Below are positions 32,007-40,632 of a stretch of DNA of 64,000 bases, piece after piece (the first letter of the stretch is position 1; each line of letters begins with the position of its first letter). The position numbers and the translations under genes are program-made. The stretch is from the NCBI GenBank assembly GCA_964019335.1, contig OZ025740.1:62001-126000 (forward strand). The letters are read 5' to 3'. Origin of the DNA: Diplonema japonicum (Eukaryota > Euglenozoa > Diplonemea > Diplonemida > Diplonemidae). The notes beneath the pieces were generated by a model. It was not told the DNA's origin. It worked only from the letters and a program-made list of their open reading frames with translations, and made no database searches.

Positions 32007-32046
32007 TTCACTATGATAGGAACGAAGCGGTTAGCAACGGCCCGCC
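32007..32046 (-). repeat. Dispersed repeat A, short copy
   Basis: TTCACTATGATAGGAACGAA then GCGGTTAGCAACGGCCCGCC; one substitution from the 45514 copy. It precedes the HECT-like pseudogene directly. Confidence 0.7.
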
Positions 32047-32050
32047 TATA

Positions 32051-32688
32051 GAATGAAGGGGGACAGCTCGCAGGAATCCCCCAGGGAATTCGGTGAGAAA
32101 AGGTCTTTTGCAAAGTGGGTGGGCGAGAACCTCCTGAAATCCTGTGGGGGGGAGTTTGACCTTGGAGACATGGCAGAAGCGTGCGTAGGTGCGCTTCCCC
32201 TTCTCGCAAGGGACAGTCTTCATTATCAGATTGACATCAAAGACAGAAGGGAATTGCGCAACGTGCGAATGCCACTTTCTTCATTGTCATTATTCGATTT
32301 TACAATTATATCGAGGAGGGCTTCCTCTTCACGCTCGACGGCGGCCTTGCACTCCAGGATGAACTTGAGCTTGTCCGAAGGACTTACGGGTGTTGTGCTG
32401 CGTTGTCGAGAAGGGCGTCGTTCAGGCACCCGTCCTCCACATCGTCAACGAGGCCCAAGAACTCGTCACAGTTCTCCTTCGTCACCGCCTGCTCCATGCC
32501 CCCAGGAACGAGCCCTGCCATCCCGGGCTTCTCCGGAACCATGAAATACATCCCTTCCTTGAAGGTGCCCTTTTTCATTTCCTTCACGGCCGCCTGCCAC
32601 TCCTTGTACCTAGCCGTGCATGTCCTTCTCATGATCCTTTCGACGGCCGAGGGACACGGAGCTTTTGGGGGTGTCTGCAATAATCCAT
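32051..32688 (-). pseudogene. Deleted copy of the HECT-N-lobe-like repeat gene
   Basis: Nearly identical in blocks to 22730-23650 but with several internal deletions. These lose most of repeat unit 2's front half, part of unit 1 (GMAGLVPGG instead of GMAGMELVPGG), and the N-terminal ~50 residues after MDYCRHPQK. Frames are broken and everything downstream of the SLGIPASCPP-equivalent region is missing. It diverged recently, since remaining blocks keep the same codons. Confidence 0.8.
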
Positions 32689-32833
32689 ATTTGTTTTTTT
32701 TCCCGAAAGAGAACGAAAAATCTGATATTAAACATTCTTCCTTTTTTTTTTTCCCCCGCAACACAACGATAAACATAAATACAGCAACTCAAGGTTATGC
32801 ACAGAAACAAGGGCGTCCCTGGAAAAGGCCGCC

Positions 32834-34981
32834 TCATGCATCCAGTAGACTATCACGCAGAACGGGCTCCACTTGAACCAGCTCCAAGGAGGTCCCGTCA
32901 GGTGCCTCGTGAGAGCCTGCGGCGCAGATGTGCAGCCCGTCCAGCGACATGCTGCTGATCTGTACCGAGGAGGCATGGAAGCACAGCACCCCACAAGAGG
33001 CCGCCTTCGTGCAGAGAATGCTGCTCGATGCCACACCTGCTCCCACCACCGCCACGAACTTCTGCCTCTTCGCACCAACCGTCCCGTGCAGCACACTGCC
33101 CACAGATATCCCTATGTGCATTGGGATCTCTCCTCCATCCAACACCCCTTGCATCTTGACGAAAGCCAACGAGTTCTCCACGTGAGTAGTGCATGCCTTT
33201 AGTCCATTCCAGCACATCGCCACCCTGTTCCCTTGCAGAGACACAACCGTCCCATGAGTCCTCTCAGTGCACATCAGCACCTTCGACAGCTCGTAGTTCA
33301 TCACACCCTCCACTGTGTCAGGTGCGTAGTTTTCCAACACAAGTTCCAATGTTCCCACAGAGGCCGAAGGGCAGCGTTGCAAGGTACTCACAGCGGAGAG
33401 TGTGCTGTTGAGCCTCAACGAACTGCCTGAACCACTGGATTCTGCTCCTGGATCCGAATGGAGCTTCTTTCCCGCATTCCTCAGATATAACTGCTGTTCT
33501 ATGTGACGCTGTCTTCCTTGCAGTTCTAAAGAAAGAAGAAGCAGCAGTGGGACTGGTTCCGTCACGCCCTTCAGTTCTATAGAGCCCATCGGAACCACGC
33601 ACACATCAGAGAGGACGGGCCTTGCCTCCTCCATCACCACGGGGGTGACGGCCACAGCACCTCCGACACATGAGCTCTCGACCCGAGCCGCCTTGTTCAC
33701 AGTGCCCCCGAAGTAGTCGTACCTCCCTGTCAGAGTGTTCAGCTGCACCTCCACCTCGCCATAGTGGACACCCACACGCACACGAAGTCCATACCAGGGG
33801 CCTTCCTCTTCCCAGGAACATTGCTCCAGCGCCAGGAGGTCCTCGGGCCATACGCTGGATGCGAGCCTTTCTTGCACAGAGAGGCCGAACAGAACTGCAT
33901 CAGCCGCACTCTCAAAAGCCACCATGAAGGCGTCCCCGATGGTTTTCACCTCGTAGCCCTCGTGCTCCGCCATGCAGCTCCTCACCGCAATGTCGTGGGT
34001 TTCGAGCCCCACTTTCATCCCCTCGGGGCAGGCCTCCCATGCGGCCGTCGATCCTTGGATGTCGGTGAAGACAACGGCCGCCTTGCGTGAGATCAGCCCA
34101 GGAATCGGGATCTCTTGTGTCGCCTTTCTTCCGACTGTTGTATCATCATCATAGAACAAGGCAGTGGGGAGGTAGGGGCGGTACACGTGGAGGTTTGAAA
34201 GGATCTTGCTGAAGGCGTCGTGGAGGGGAGGGGGGAGGGAGGCGGTTGAGATGATGCCCTCTGCCTGTGCGAGGTCGAAGCGGGACAGGGAGCTGGCGAT
34301 CCGTTCCGTGGCGTCGATGACCGTCAACATCTTGGCGTGCTCCTTTTGAAGGCCGTACGCAAAGCCACGTGTGAAGTAGAAGTCCAGCAGGATGACCGCA
34401 GCCTGGTCAAAGACAGAACTCATCGAGTCGTAAAACGACGCCTTGCAAGGCAGCTTGTCACAGTCTAGAACTTCCCTGCGCTCCTCTTGTGATGGAAGCA
34501 GGAAGAAATCATAAATACCAAACCTGTTCCAGTCTTCTAAACCAAGTACAAAAAGCCACGCAACCAGAAGCACAATCATATTGACCGCAACACGGTGGTT
34601 TAGTTTGCAGACCAGACACAAATCGATCAAAAGAATGAAGTAAGGCCACATGCGGTGGGTGTGAAGGACGACCTGACTAAGGTCACCTAGTAGAGCAGAC
34701 ACGGCTATGGAGTACAGCATTATCTCCACCAAGATGTTTTTTATCCTCCTCTCTATCAATATCTGCACAAAAACCGCGAATGCCGCTGCCACCACGAGGA
34801 TTCTTCTTGCCACGAACATTATGTCCCACGAGGATGATGCAGCCACCGCTGGTACAGAGACGATCAATACTATCAAGGACGTTATCAGAATGAGCTTCTT
34901 GCTGAACCTTACCTGCTGGGAATCGCCTGCTCGGAGCACATAGTTGAAGATACAGCAGAGCGATTGTACCTTGAATGGCAT
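32834..34981 (-). CDS. Polytopic adenylate cyclase with active and degenerate catalytic halves
   Basis: A 715-residue protein; start at MPFKVQSLCC, since the longer frame only adds Lys-rich tract codons. Residues ~25-205 hold about six membrane segments. A linker (~210-295) precedes a class III cyclase domain (~298-480) with FTDIQGSTAAW (metal Asp307), EVKTIGDAF (Lys346, Asp350), RVRVGVHYGEV and YDYFGGTVNKAAR (Asp422, Asn429, Arg433). The Lys/Asp pair indicates ATP rather than GTP as substrate, so cAMP is the expected product. A second domain (~580-700; VVSLQGNRVAMCWN, HIGISVGSVLHGTVG) keeps the fold but lacks the metal-binding Asp residues, so it is probably regulatory. Kinetoplastid cyclases share the catalytic motifs but have one membrane span; this multi-span layout is different. 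The same family includes the partial gene at 1-393 and the pseudogene at 51149-53185. Confidence 0.85.
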   Translation of the reverse strand: MPFKVQSLCCIFNYVLRAGDSQQVRFSKKLILITSLIVLIVSVPAVAASSSWDIMFVARRILVVAAAFAVFVQILIERRIKNILVEIMLYSIAVSALLGDLSQVVLHTHRMWPYFILLIDLCLVCKLNHRVAVNMIVLLVAWLFVLGLEDWNRFGIYDFFLLPSQEERREVLDCDKLPCKASFYDSMSSVFDQAAVILLDFYFTRGFAYGLQKEHAKMLTVIDATERIASSLSRFDLAQAEGIISTASLPPPLHDAFSKILSNLHVYRPYLPTALFYDDDTTVGRKATQEIPIPGLISRKAAVVFTDIQGSTAAWEACPEGMKVGLETHDIAVRSCMAEHEGYEVKTIGDAFMVAFESAADAVLFGLSVQERLASSVWPEDLLALEQCSWEEEGPWYGLRVRVGVHYGEVEVQLNTLTGRYDYFGGTVNKAARVESSCVGGAVAVTPVVMEEARPVLSDVCVVPMGSIELKGVTEPVPLLLLLSLELQGRQRHIEQQLYLRNAGKKLHSDPGAESSGSGSSLRLNSTLSAVSTLQRCPSASVGTLELVLENYAPDTVEGVMNYELSKVLMCTERTHGTVVSLQGNRVAMCWNGLKACTTHVENSLAFVKMQGVLDGGEIPMHIGISVGSVLHGTVGAKRQKFVAVVGAGVASSSILCTKAASCGVLCFHASSVQISSMSLDGLHICAAGSHEAPDGTSLELVQVEPVLRDSLLDA

Positions 34982-35834
34982 TTTTCTTTTTTTTTTCCCC
35001 TCCCGCCTTTTTCTTTTGAAAATTTTAAAGCAGTTTTTTTTTAAATTTAAAGATAGCATTTTTTGAAAGTACCTTTTGCCTTTTCTTTTCTTTTTCAAAG
35101 CATTAGAAGAGAAAGGGAAAAAAAGGGGGGGGGCAGGAAAACAAGCCGCAGGGGGGGGGGTTTTAAAAATAAAAAAAACAACGGTTTTTGACCGATTAAG
35201 TGTTCCACGATTTCTTTCGGAAAGCTTTCAGCCACGCAGGGGGTTTTTTTGGGGTCACTATTACGTACTGTTATGTGCTCGGTGTGCTATGGGTGGGTTT
35301 TTTTTACAATAAGTCTCACTTCGATTCCTTATTCTATTCACTTCTCAGGGCGGGCCTCTGAGGGGCGTCTGCGGGTGTCTTTTGCCACCTAGGTGATATA
35401 TTTTCTTTTACACAAGAAAATAAAAGAAGTTGATATATAGATTGTTTGCACCCAGATCCCCAGAACACGCATTTGGTGTGTCTTGCTGATCGCGGTCCCT
35501 TTCTTTGGGCCTGCCCGGGCCTATTTGCTTCTTCACTGGGGCTAGATCAGGTACGTTTTTGGCGATTTTCCTCGGATTGTTTCCACCATGGAAACCCGAT
35601 TCCCACACACAAGAAAATGGTTTTTTTTTAGCAAAAAATCATATTTCTTTTTCGCATCTTGTCTGTCTCAGTCGAAGAAGCAGTGGCGATTCATTACACT
35701 TTCTAAAAAAAAAAAGGTATGGCTAGGGCACAATGGTCGACCAGTAATCTTTTATGCTGGCCTTGCGGATGATGTCCATGACCTGGATAGGCATCCACAA
35801 GGCCAGAAACTGTGAATTTAGATGGAAAAGAAAT
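34982..35834. other. Intergenic, no recognised gene
   Basis: Short tracts plus about 600 bp of complex sequence (35190-35830). Frames are short and uninformative; no RNA was recognised. Confidence 0.5.
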
Positions 35835-35852
35835 CGCGGAACACATTATTCT

Positions 35853-37258
35853 TTGGTAAACGTTCTTCTTCTTTCAATCGATTGTTATATGTACTTATAA
35901 AATATAAAATATAGCGCGCATTCGACGACACTGATCAAGCGACTGGCACCTTCCGAAGAAGGGCCTCCCACGTCCGCCGGGTTGAGCAGAGGATGCCCCG
36001 GGGCGGCCGTTCCAGTCTGATCATGTCGCACTATAATATATGCTCTCATCTCCAAGGAGAAAAGAGGTTTTTTGCCCTCGTAGCTCGCCGGGCCAGCACT
36101 CTTACTTGCGTAAGGTCTTGGTGGTTCTTGGGGGGTGGCGCTGTCCCACATTATGCCACTGCAGCGTGGTGAAGAACAGCCAGTTAGTGGCCACGAAGTA
36201 GTGATCCTTCAAGGCTCTCATATCTCCGTGCCGCGTGAACTGCTGCCGTCTCTCGACGTCCCCCTTCGCCTTCCAGCCTTCCGAGTCATACCTGGCCATG
36301 ATCCACGTCTTGTCAAAGTCCAGGATGAGGGCGAACCGGACAAACTTCATGTGAATCCCGAGTTCCTTCGCGGTTTTAGGCTCTTCGCCGAGCACGTGTT
36401 TGCAGACCCGTATCATGGCTTCTGGCGTCCACTCCCCTTCCGCTTCGACGATCCCGGCCGTCGCCAGTTTCGTGTGGGAGAGCTTATCTTCCAGACCCGC
36501 TCGATGTTCTTCAGCCAGGGCGTGAACGGCGGCCTTGCCCGACCGTCGGTTCGCCCTGAGGAGGTCCAAGCGGTCTTTCTTCTTTGCGGGCTCCGCTTGT
36601 CCGTCGCACAACTGCCCGCGCTTCGCGCTCTTGGACCGCCATTTGACGAGCAGAGGTGGCTCTGGTGCACGATCTGTGCTGGTCCTTACCAGCTTGGTGT
36701 CGTGGCCAAGGTACACGTCCGGGCATGCGCCTCCCTTTCGCTTCTTCTTGTGGTGGCTTGCGAGGGGCGGGGCCGGGGCTGGGGCTGAGTGTGGGGCCAG
36801 GGCTTCGTCGCCGTCGTGGGTAGTGAGGCATGCCAGTTCCAGCTCCTCCGTCCGTGGCGCAGGTTCCGCCGTTTCCGATGGCGGGGTCGAGGTCGGGGCA
36901 GAGACTTTGTCGTCGTCGTCGCCAGTCAGGTCTATGACCACCTTCAGATTTCTCTGTGCCTCATCGGTCCCCCGTGGGGCAGGTCTCGCTGACTGAGGAT
37001 GGGGGTCGTCGTCTGTTTGCGTCGACTCTGTGGGTGGTGGCTCCAGCATGTACATGTCCCCCTGTGGGGGAGGAGGAGGTTCCGTCGCAGCAGTCAAATC
37101 CGCGGGTGGCTCCAGCATGTACATGTCTCTGCTGTGCTGTGTCAGCTCCGGCAAGTACAGGTCGTCTGTAGCCGACAGACCGGCCAGGGGTGAGAATCGT
37201 TCTGGGGTGCGAGGGAAACACGCGGTCGTTGCGCTGTGTGCGCGTCTCGGTTGTGATC
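35853..37258 (-). mobile_element. 1.4-kb inserted element with 18-bp target site duplication
   Basis: The direct repeat CGCGGAACACATTATTCT occurs at 35835-35852 and 37259-37276 and brackets 1406 bp. The paralogous sequence at 21081-21240 (opposite strand) reads straight through from the left flank (GGAAAAGAAAT) to the right flank (GTGCAAGGG) with one diverged copy of this word. The 18-bp duplication and lack of terminal inverted repeats suggest target-primed retrotransposition. The element contains most of a 420-codon frame that enters from the flank, consistent with 5' truncation. Confidence 0.75.
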
Positions 37259-37364
37259 CGCGGAACACATTATTCTGTGCAAAGGGGTAGGTGTGTGGTG
37301 CTTTAAAATACCCTTTTGCAAAAAAAATCTTAATTTCTTTTTTTTTTGATGCGCTAGATATCAA
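36102..37364 (-). CDS. Unrecognised protein with SUMO-interaction-like motif, inside an inserted element
   Basis: The open frame is 420 codons, but the first ~35 codons lie in flanking DNA outside the insertion; the element-derived part starts near GSQPRRAHSATTAC. Visible features are a duplicated motif RDMYMLEPPADLT and GDMYMLEPPPTEST, a textbook SUMO-interaction-like sequence KVVIDLTGDDDDK (about residues 141-153), a Pro-rich disordered middle, basic KKKRKGG and KKKD segments, and a folded-looking C-terminus (IHMKFVRFALILDFDKTWIM and DHYFVATNWLFFTTLQWH). I do not recognise the C-terminal domain. It could be the C-terminal part of a retroelement protein or a captured host gene. No homolog is seen elsewhere in the window. 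Confidence 0.5.
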   Translation of the reverse strand: MISSASKKKEIKIFFAKGYFKAPHTYPFAQNNVFRGSQPRRAHSATTACFPRTPERFSPLAGLSATDDLYLPELTQHSRDMYMLEPPADLTAATEPPPPPQGDMYMLEPPPTESTQTDDDPHPQSARPAPRGTDEAQRNLKVVIDLTGDDDDKVSAPTSTPPSETAEPAPRTEELELACLTTHDGDEALAPHSAPAPAPPLASHHKKKRKGGACPDVYLGHDTKLVRTSTDRAPEPPLLVKWRSKSAKRGQLCDGQAEPAKKKDRLDLLRANRRSGKAAVHALAEEHRAGLEDKLSHTKLATAGIVEAEGEWTPEAMIRVCKHVLGEEPKTAKELGIHMKFVRFALILDFDKTWIMARYDSEGWKAKGDVERRQQFTRHGDMRALKDHYFVATNWLFFTTLQWHNVGQRHPPRTTKTLRK

Positions 37365-37383
37365 GCGCTTCGTCCTTTAATGG

Positions 37384-37426
<43 letters not shown>

Positions 37427-38509
37427 AGAAGAATTAGGATTGTTTTCCTTTTTTTTTTTTTTTTTTTTCTCCCCCTGTCGGGTTTTGTAGTAAAAAAAAA
37501 AAGAGATGGATATAGCAATAAAAACAAAATAAAAATATGAGCTTGTCCGGAAAAAAGTGTCAACAAATGACCCTCTTTAGCAACGGAAAATCCTCGGAAA
37601 ATTTCTAAGTACAAAAGTAGTCCGACACCACTTTGTGTGCAGAATTGTAGTCTAAGCTTGAACACCATATAGGTCACAATGCACGCCGTTTGTTTCATTT
37701 CTAAAACGCGTGCAAAAACAACGGTTTTTTTTTTTAGTTTTTGTCATCCGGAAATTGTAAGTGACCCAGGCTCCATATTCCTTTTTTTGTTTTCTTCAAT
37801 GAAAAAGCGAGAAGAAATGGACGCAAGGAACATTTTGGGTGGTTTGGGCTCTTTATCACTATTAAAATGGGGTGGGGAAAATACTGCCATTTTGGCCTAT
37901 TTTAGGCTACAAATGCCCATTTTAGGCTAAAATCCCTTAAGGGCCCTTTAAAAGCAAACTTCTCAATTTATAATTTGTCATGAGTAAGAAAACAAGAAAT
38001 TTTCGGAGGTGCCCAAAAAAGTGTTGACATTTTTTTTTTCGGACGAGCTCGTATAAAAAAAAAAAAAAAAAAAAAAGGTAGTGAAAGGAAAGAGTGAAAT
38101 GGCATGTAAAACAAAAAAACAAAAAGAATTCCTTCACTAAAAAAGGACTTTTTTTTTTGGGCAGTTCGGCCACCCCGTCGGACCCTCCTATAAAAGAGCA
38201 GTTATTCCAGCTTCCGAGCATAATGAATATACTGTAAGAAGTACTATATTCTGAAGATGGCCTTAAATGGAGGATCTCGGGATAAGTGGGTAGAAAGTAG
38301 CTTTTCGTTATTTTCTAATTTTGTTCATTGGTGGAATGGTGTAGATAAAAAGAGGAACGGATTTCAAAAAAAAGAGAAAAAAAAGGGGGGGGGGCCGGGG
38401 TGATGGAGACATCGTGCACATAAGTGCAATAAAAAATTCCTTTTTACCTCCCTGAACCCCCACTAATAAGGACGGATTTTCAAAAAGAAAAAAAAAAAAC
38501 GGAAAATAG

Positions 38510-38553
<44 letters not shown>

Positions 38554-38770
38554 TCACTATGATAGGAACGAAGTGGTTAGCAACGGCCCGCCGCGTATTA
38601 TGATGCTCCCTTTTGGGGTCGTTCTCCAATCCTTTCCTTCCGGTAATCTTCTCTCAGTCCTTTCAGCTTGGTCGCCGTCAGCCCCGATGCAAACAGGGCC
38701 CTCCTATCAAAGCCAACGACGTGGTCGCGGCCAATGGATATCGTAGTGATCCCACGTTCTTTATTTGCAT
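38554..38770 (-). pseudogene. LINE-like 3' end: C-terminal codons plus repeat A
   Basis: On the minus strand, ISIGRDHVVGFDRRALFASG followed by LTATKLKGLREDYRKERIGE matches IGRTKAVIGWNRRAIFAS of the 30-kb LINE protein, and a stop follows RPQKGAS. The next ~60 bp are repeat A, ending TCATAGTGAC against a long A run on the plus strand. This copy shows that repeat A is the 3' tail of a LINE subfamily. Confidence 0.7.
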
Positions 38771-39392
38771 GACTGCGCCGGAAAAAGCGCGTCTCCTCTA
38801 AAAAAAAAAAAAAAAAAAAAAAAAGAACCGTTGTAAAATAAATGATATTACATTTGGTCTGTTTCTTGCGAAACACGTTTCTTTTTTTTTTTTTTTTTCC
38901 CCTCGTTTTTTTTTCCTTAAATACTGACTGAATAAGCATATGGGGGGGGGGGTGGTGTTTTTGTTTTTTGTTTTGCTTCTCTTCAAAATTGTCGTTTTTT
39001 TTTTTTTTTTTTTTCTTTTTTCTTTGGAGGCATTACAAAAAAAAAAAAAAAAAGGGTAACGTCCAAAAATAGGTCACGTCAATAAAGGGGAGGGAGAGGG
39101 AGGGGGTGTCGGTGGCAAACAAAACTGATATCAAAAAAAAAAAAAAAAAAAAAAAAGTAAAAAAAGTGTTCTTCCACCATGGGTAGGCGGGTATGCACTG
39201 GTCCTGCTGACTTAAGGTGTCCGAGTGGTCGCTCATCAGATCCCACAAAGGGTGTCGGTTCATCTAGACAGCAGGACGGTGGCCATGGAATGAGTGTGTA
39301 ACACTCACCTGCCGAATGAACCGGTCCCTGGATGCTCCACGTGGGAATCGGCAGACGGGGAAAAAGAAAACTGTGGGCCCACTTTGAAATAA

Positions 39393-39440
39393 AGTATATA
39401 TGAGTTAAAGGGGTTTGTGAGACGGCCCTTGTTCTCATCC
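39393..39440 (-). repeat. LINE 3'-end fragment
   Basis: TATATATGAGTTAAAGG followed by TTTGTGAGACGGCCCTTGTT matches the 3' end of the 29985-31595 element, in the same orientation. Confidence 0.65.
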
Positions 39441-39462
39441 ACAATAAAGAAATACTTTCGTC

Positions 39463-39501
<39 letters not shown>

Positions 39502-39723
39502 AATCAAACCTGTTGTTTTTGTATGTTGCCGAAAATTCGTTGATTTTTTTGTTTGTTTCTTTTCACAAGCCCTCACAGCTGCCTTGCAGTTATGGGACCT
39601 TGCAGTTATGGGAAGAAAACAAAGAGAAAAAAAAAGAAGATGAAAAAAAGCTGCATCACTGGGTTTTGCATTTTGAAACATGGAAAGTGGGGTGCATTTT
39701 TTTTTCTTTCCTTTTTGAAAATT

Positions 39724-39763
<40 letters not shown>

Positions 39764-40535
39764 TTGCGTTTGTACGCATAGTGGTAAGTAAAAAATAAAA
39801 TAGAGGACTTTTTTCAGACTAATCTCAAAACTATAAGAAAATATATGAGTAAAAGTAGTAAAGGAGGACGTCATGTTAGGCACCCGTGAGTTCTATCGCC
39901 CGAGACCACGGCCTCTTCAATCTGGCAAAAAAAAAAAGAAATGAAAAGAGAAGAAAAACAGCATGTGGCACATGCGGCCTTCACGTTTGTTTTCCCCCTC
40001 CTTTTTTTTTTCCTTCTTCCTTCTTTTTTTTTCTTTTGTCAGACTAAGAAAGGTAACAGTAGTTCGGTGATGGGGAATGGGTAGACAAAGGAAAAAAGAA
40101 ATTCTACACCGGTTCATTTTTTTCAGGTTGTCTGCTCAGAGAATGTTCCTCAGCTGCGTAGCCCTAAAAAAGTTCCGGCGTGAAGAAAAAAAAAAAAAAA
40201 AAGAGAGAAAAAAAAATATATTGCATCGAATAGTTCGTTTCGATATTAGCTTGAAGGGGGAGGGAAGAACGTGAACGGAAAAATAACTGGGGAAAAAAAA
40301 ACCTTTTTTTTCGGTAACAGATTTAAATATAATAGGGTGTCAATTTTGTGCTCTGGTTGAGCACCCCAAACCAAAGAACACGAAAGCACAAACGGGGTGC
40401 TATTTTTTTTCCCTTTTTTTTCAGCCGTGCTATGTTGCTACAGAAACACCCATCTCATACTCTGCATGTAGAAAAAATGATGAACAAAAAAACTAGTTTT
40501 GGAGCTTGTTTGTGCGCACGAGCGGAATTTTACCT

Positions 40536-40611
40536 AATAAAATAGCTCATTACGCTGCCATCAACTAGCTTTTTAGCCTCGACAATAATATTGTTAAAAC
40601 AAAAAAAAAAA
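40536..40611. repeat. Dispersed repeat E, copy 2
   Basis: Matches 8806-8880 (TAGCTCATTACGCTGCCATC) in the same orientation, ending in an A run just past the 3' end of the receptor gene. Confidence 0.65.
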
Positions 40612-40632
40612 ATTCTGTTGATCAGTTCGTGA

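Larger units (their letters stand above)
37277..40632. other. A/T tract-rich intergenic region with retroelement ends
   Basis: Long A and T runs dominate. It includes the palindrome-like GCGCTAGATATCAAGCGC at 37351, repeat A plus a LINE scrap (38554-38770), a LINE 3'-end motif at 39393 and a weak one at 39840, and repeat E at 40536. No host gene was recognised. Confidence 0.6.
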
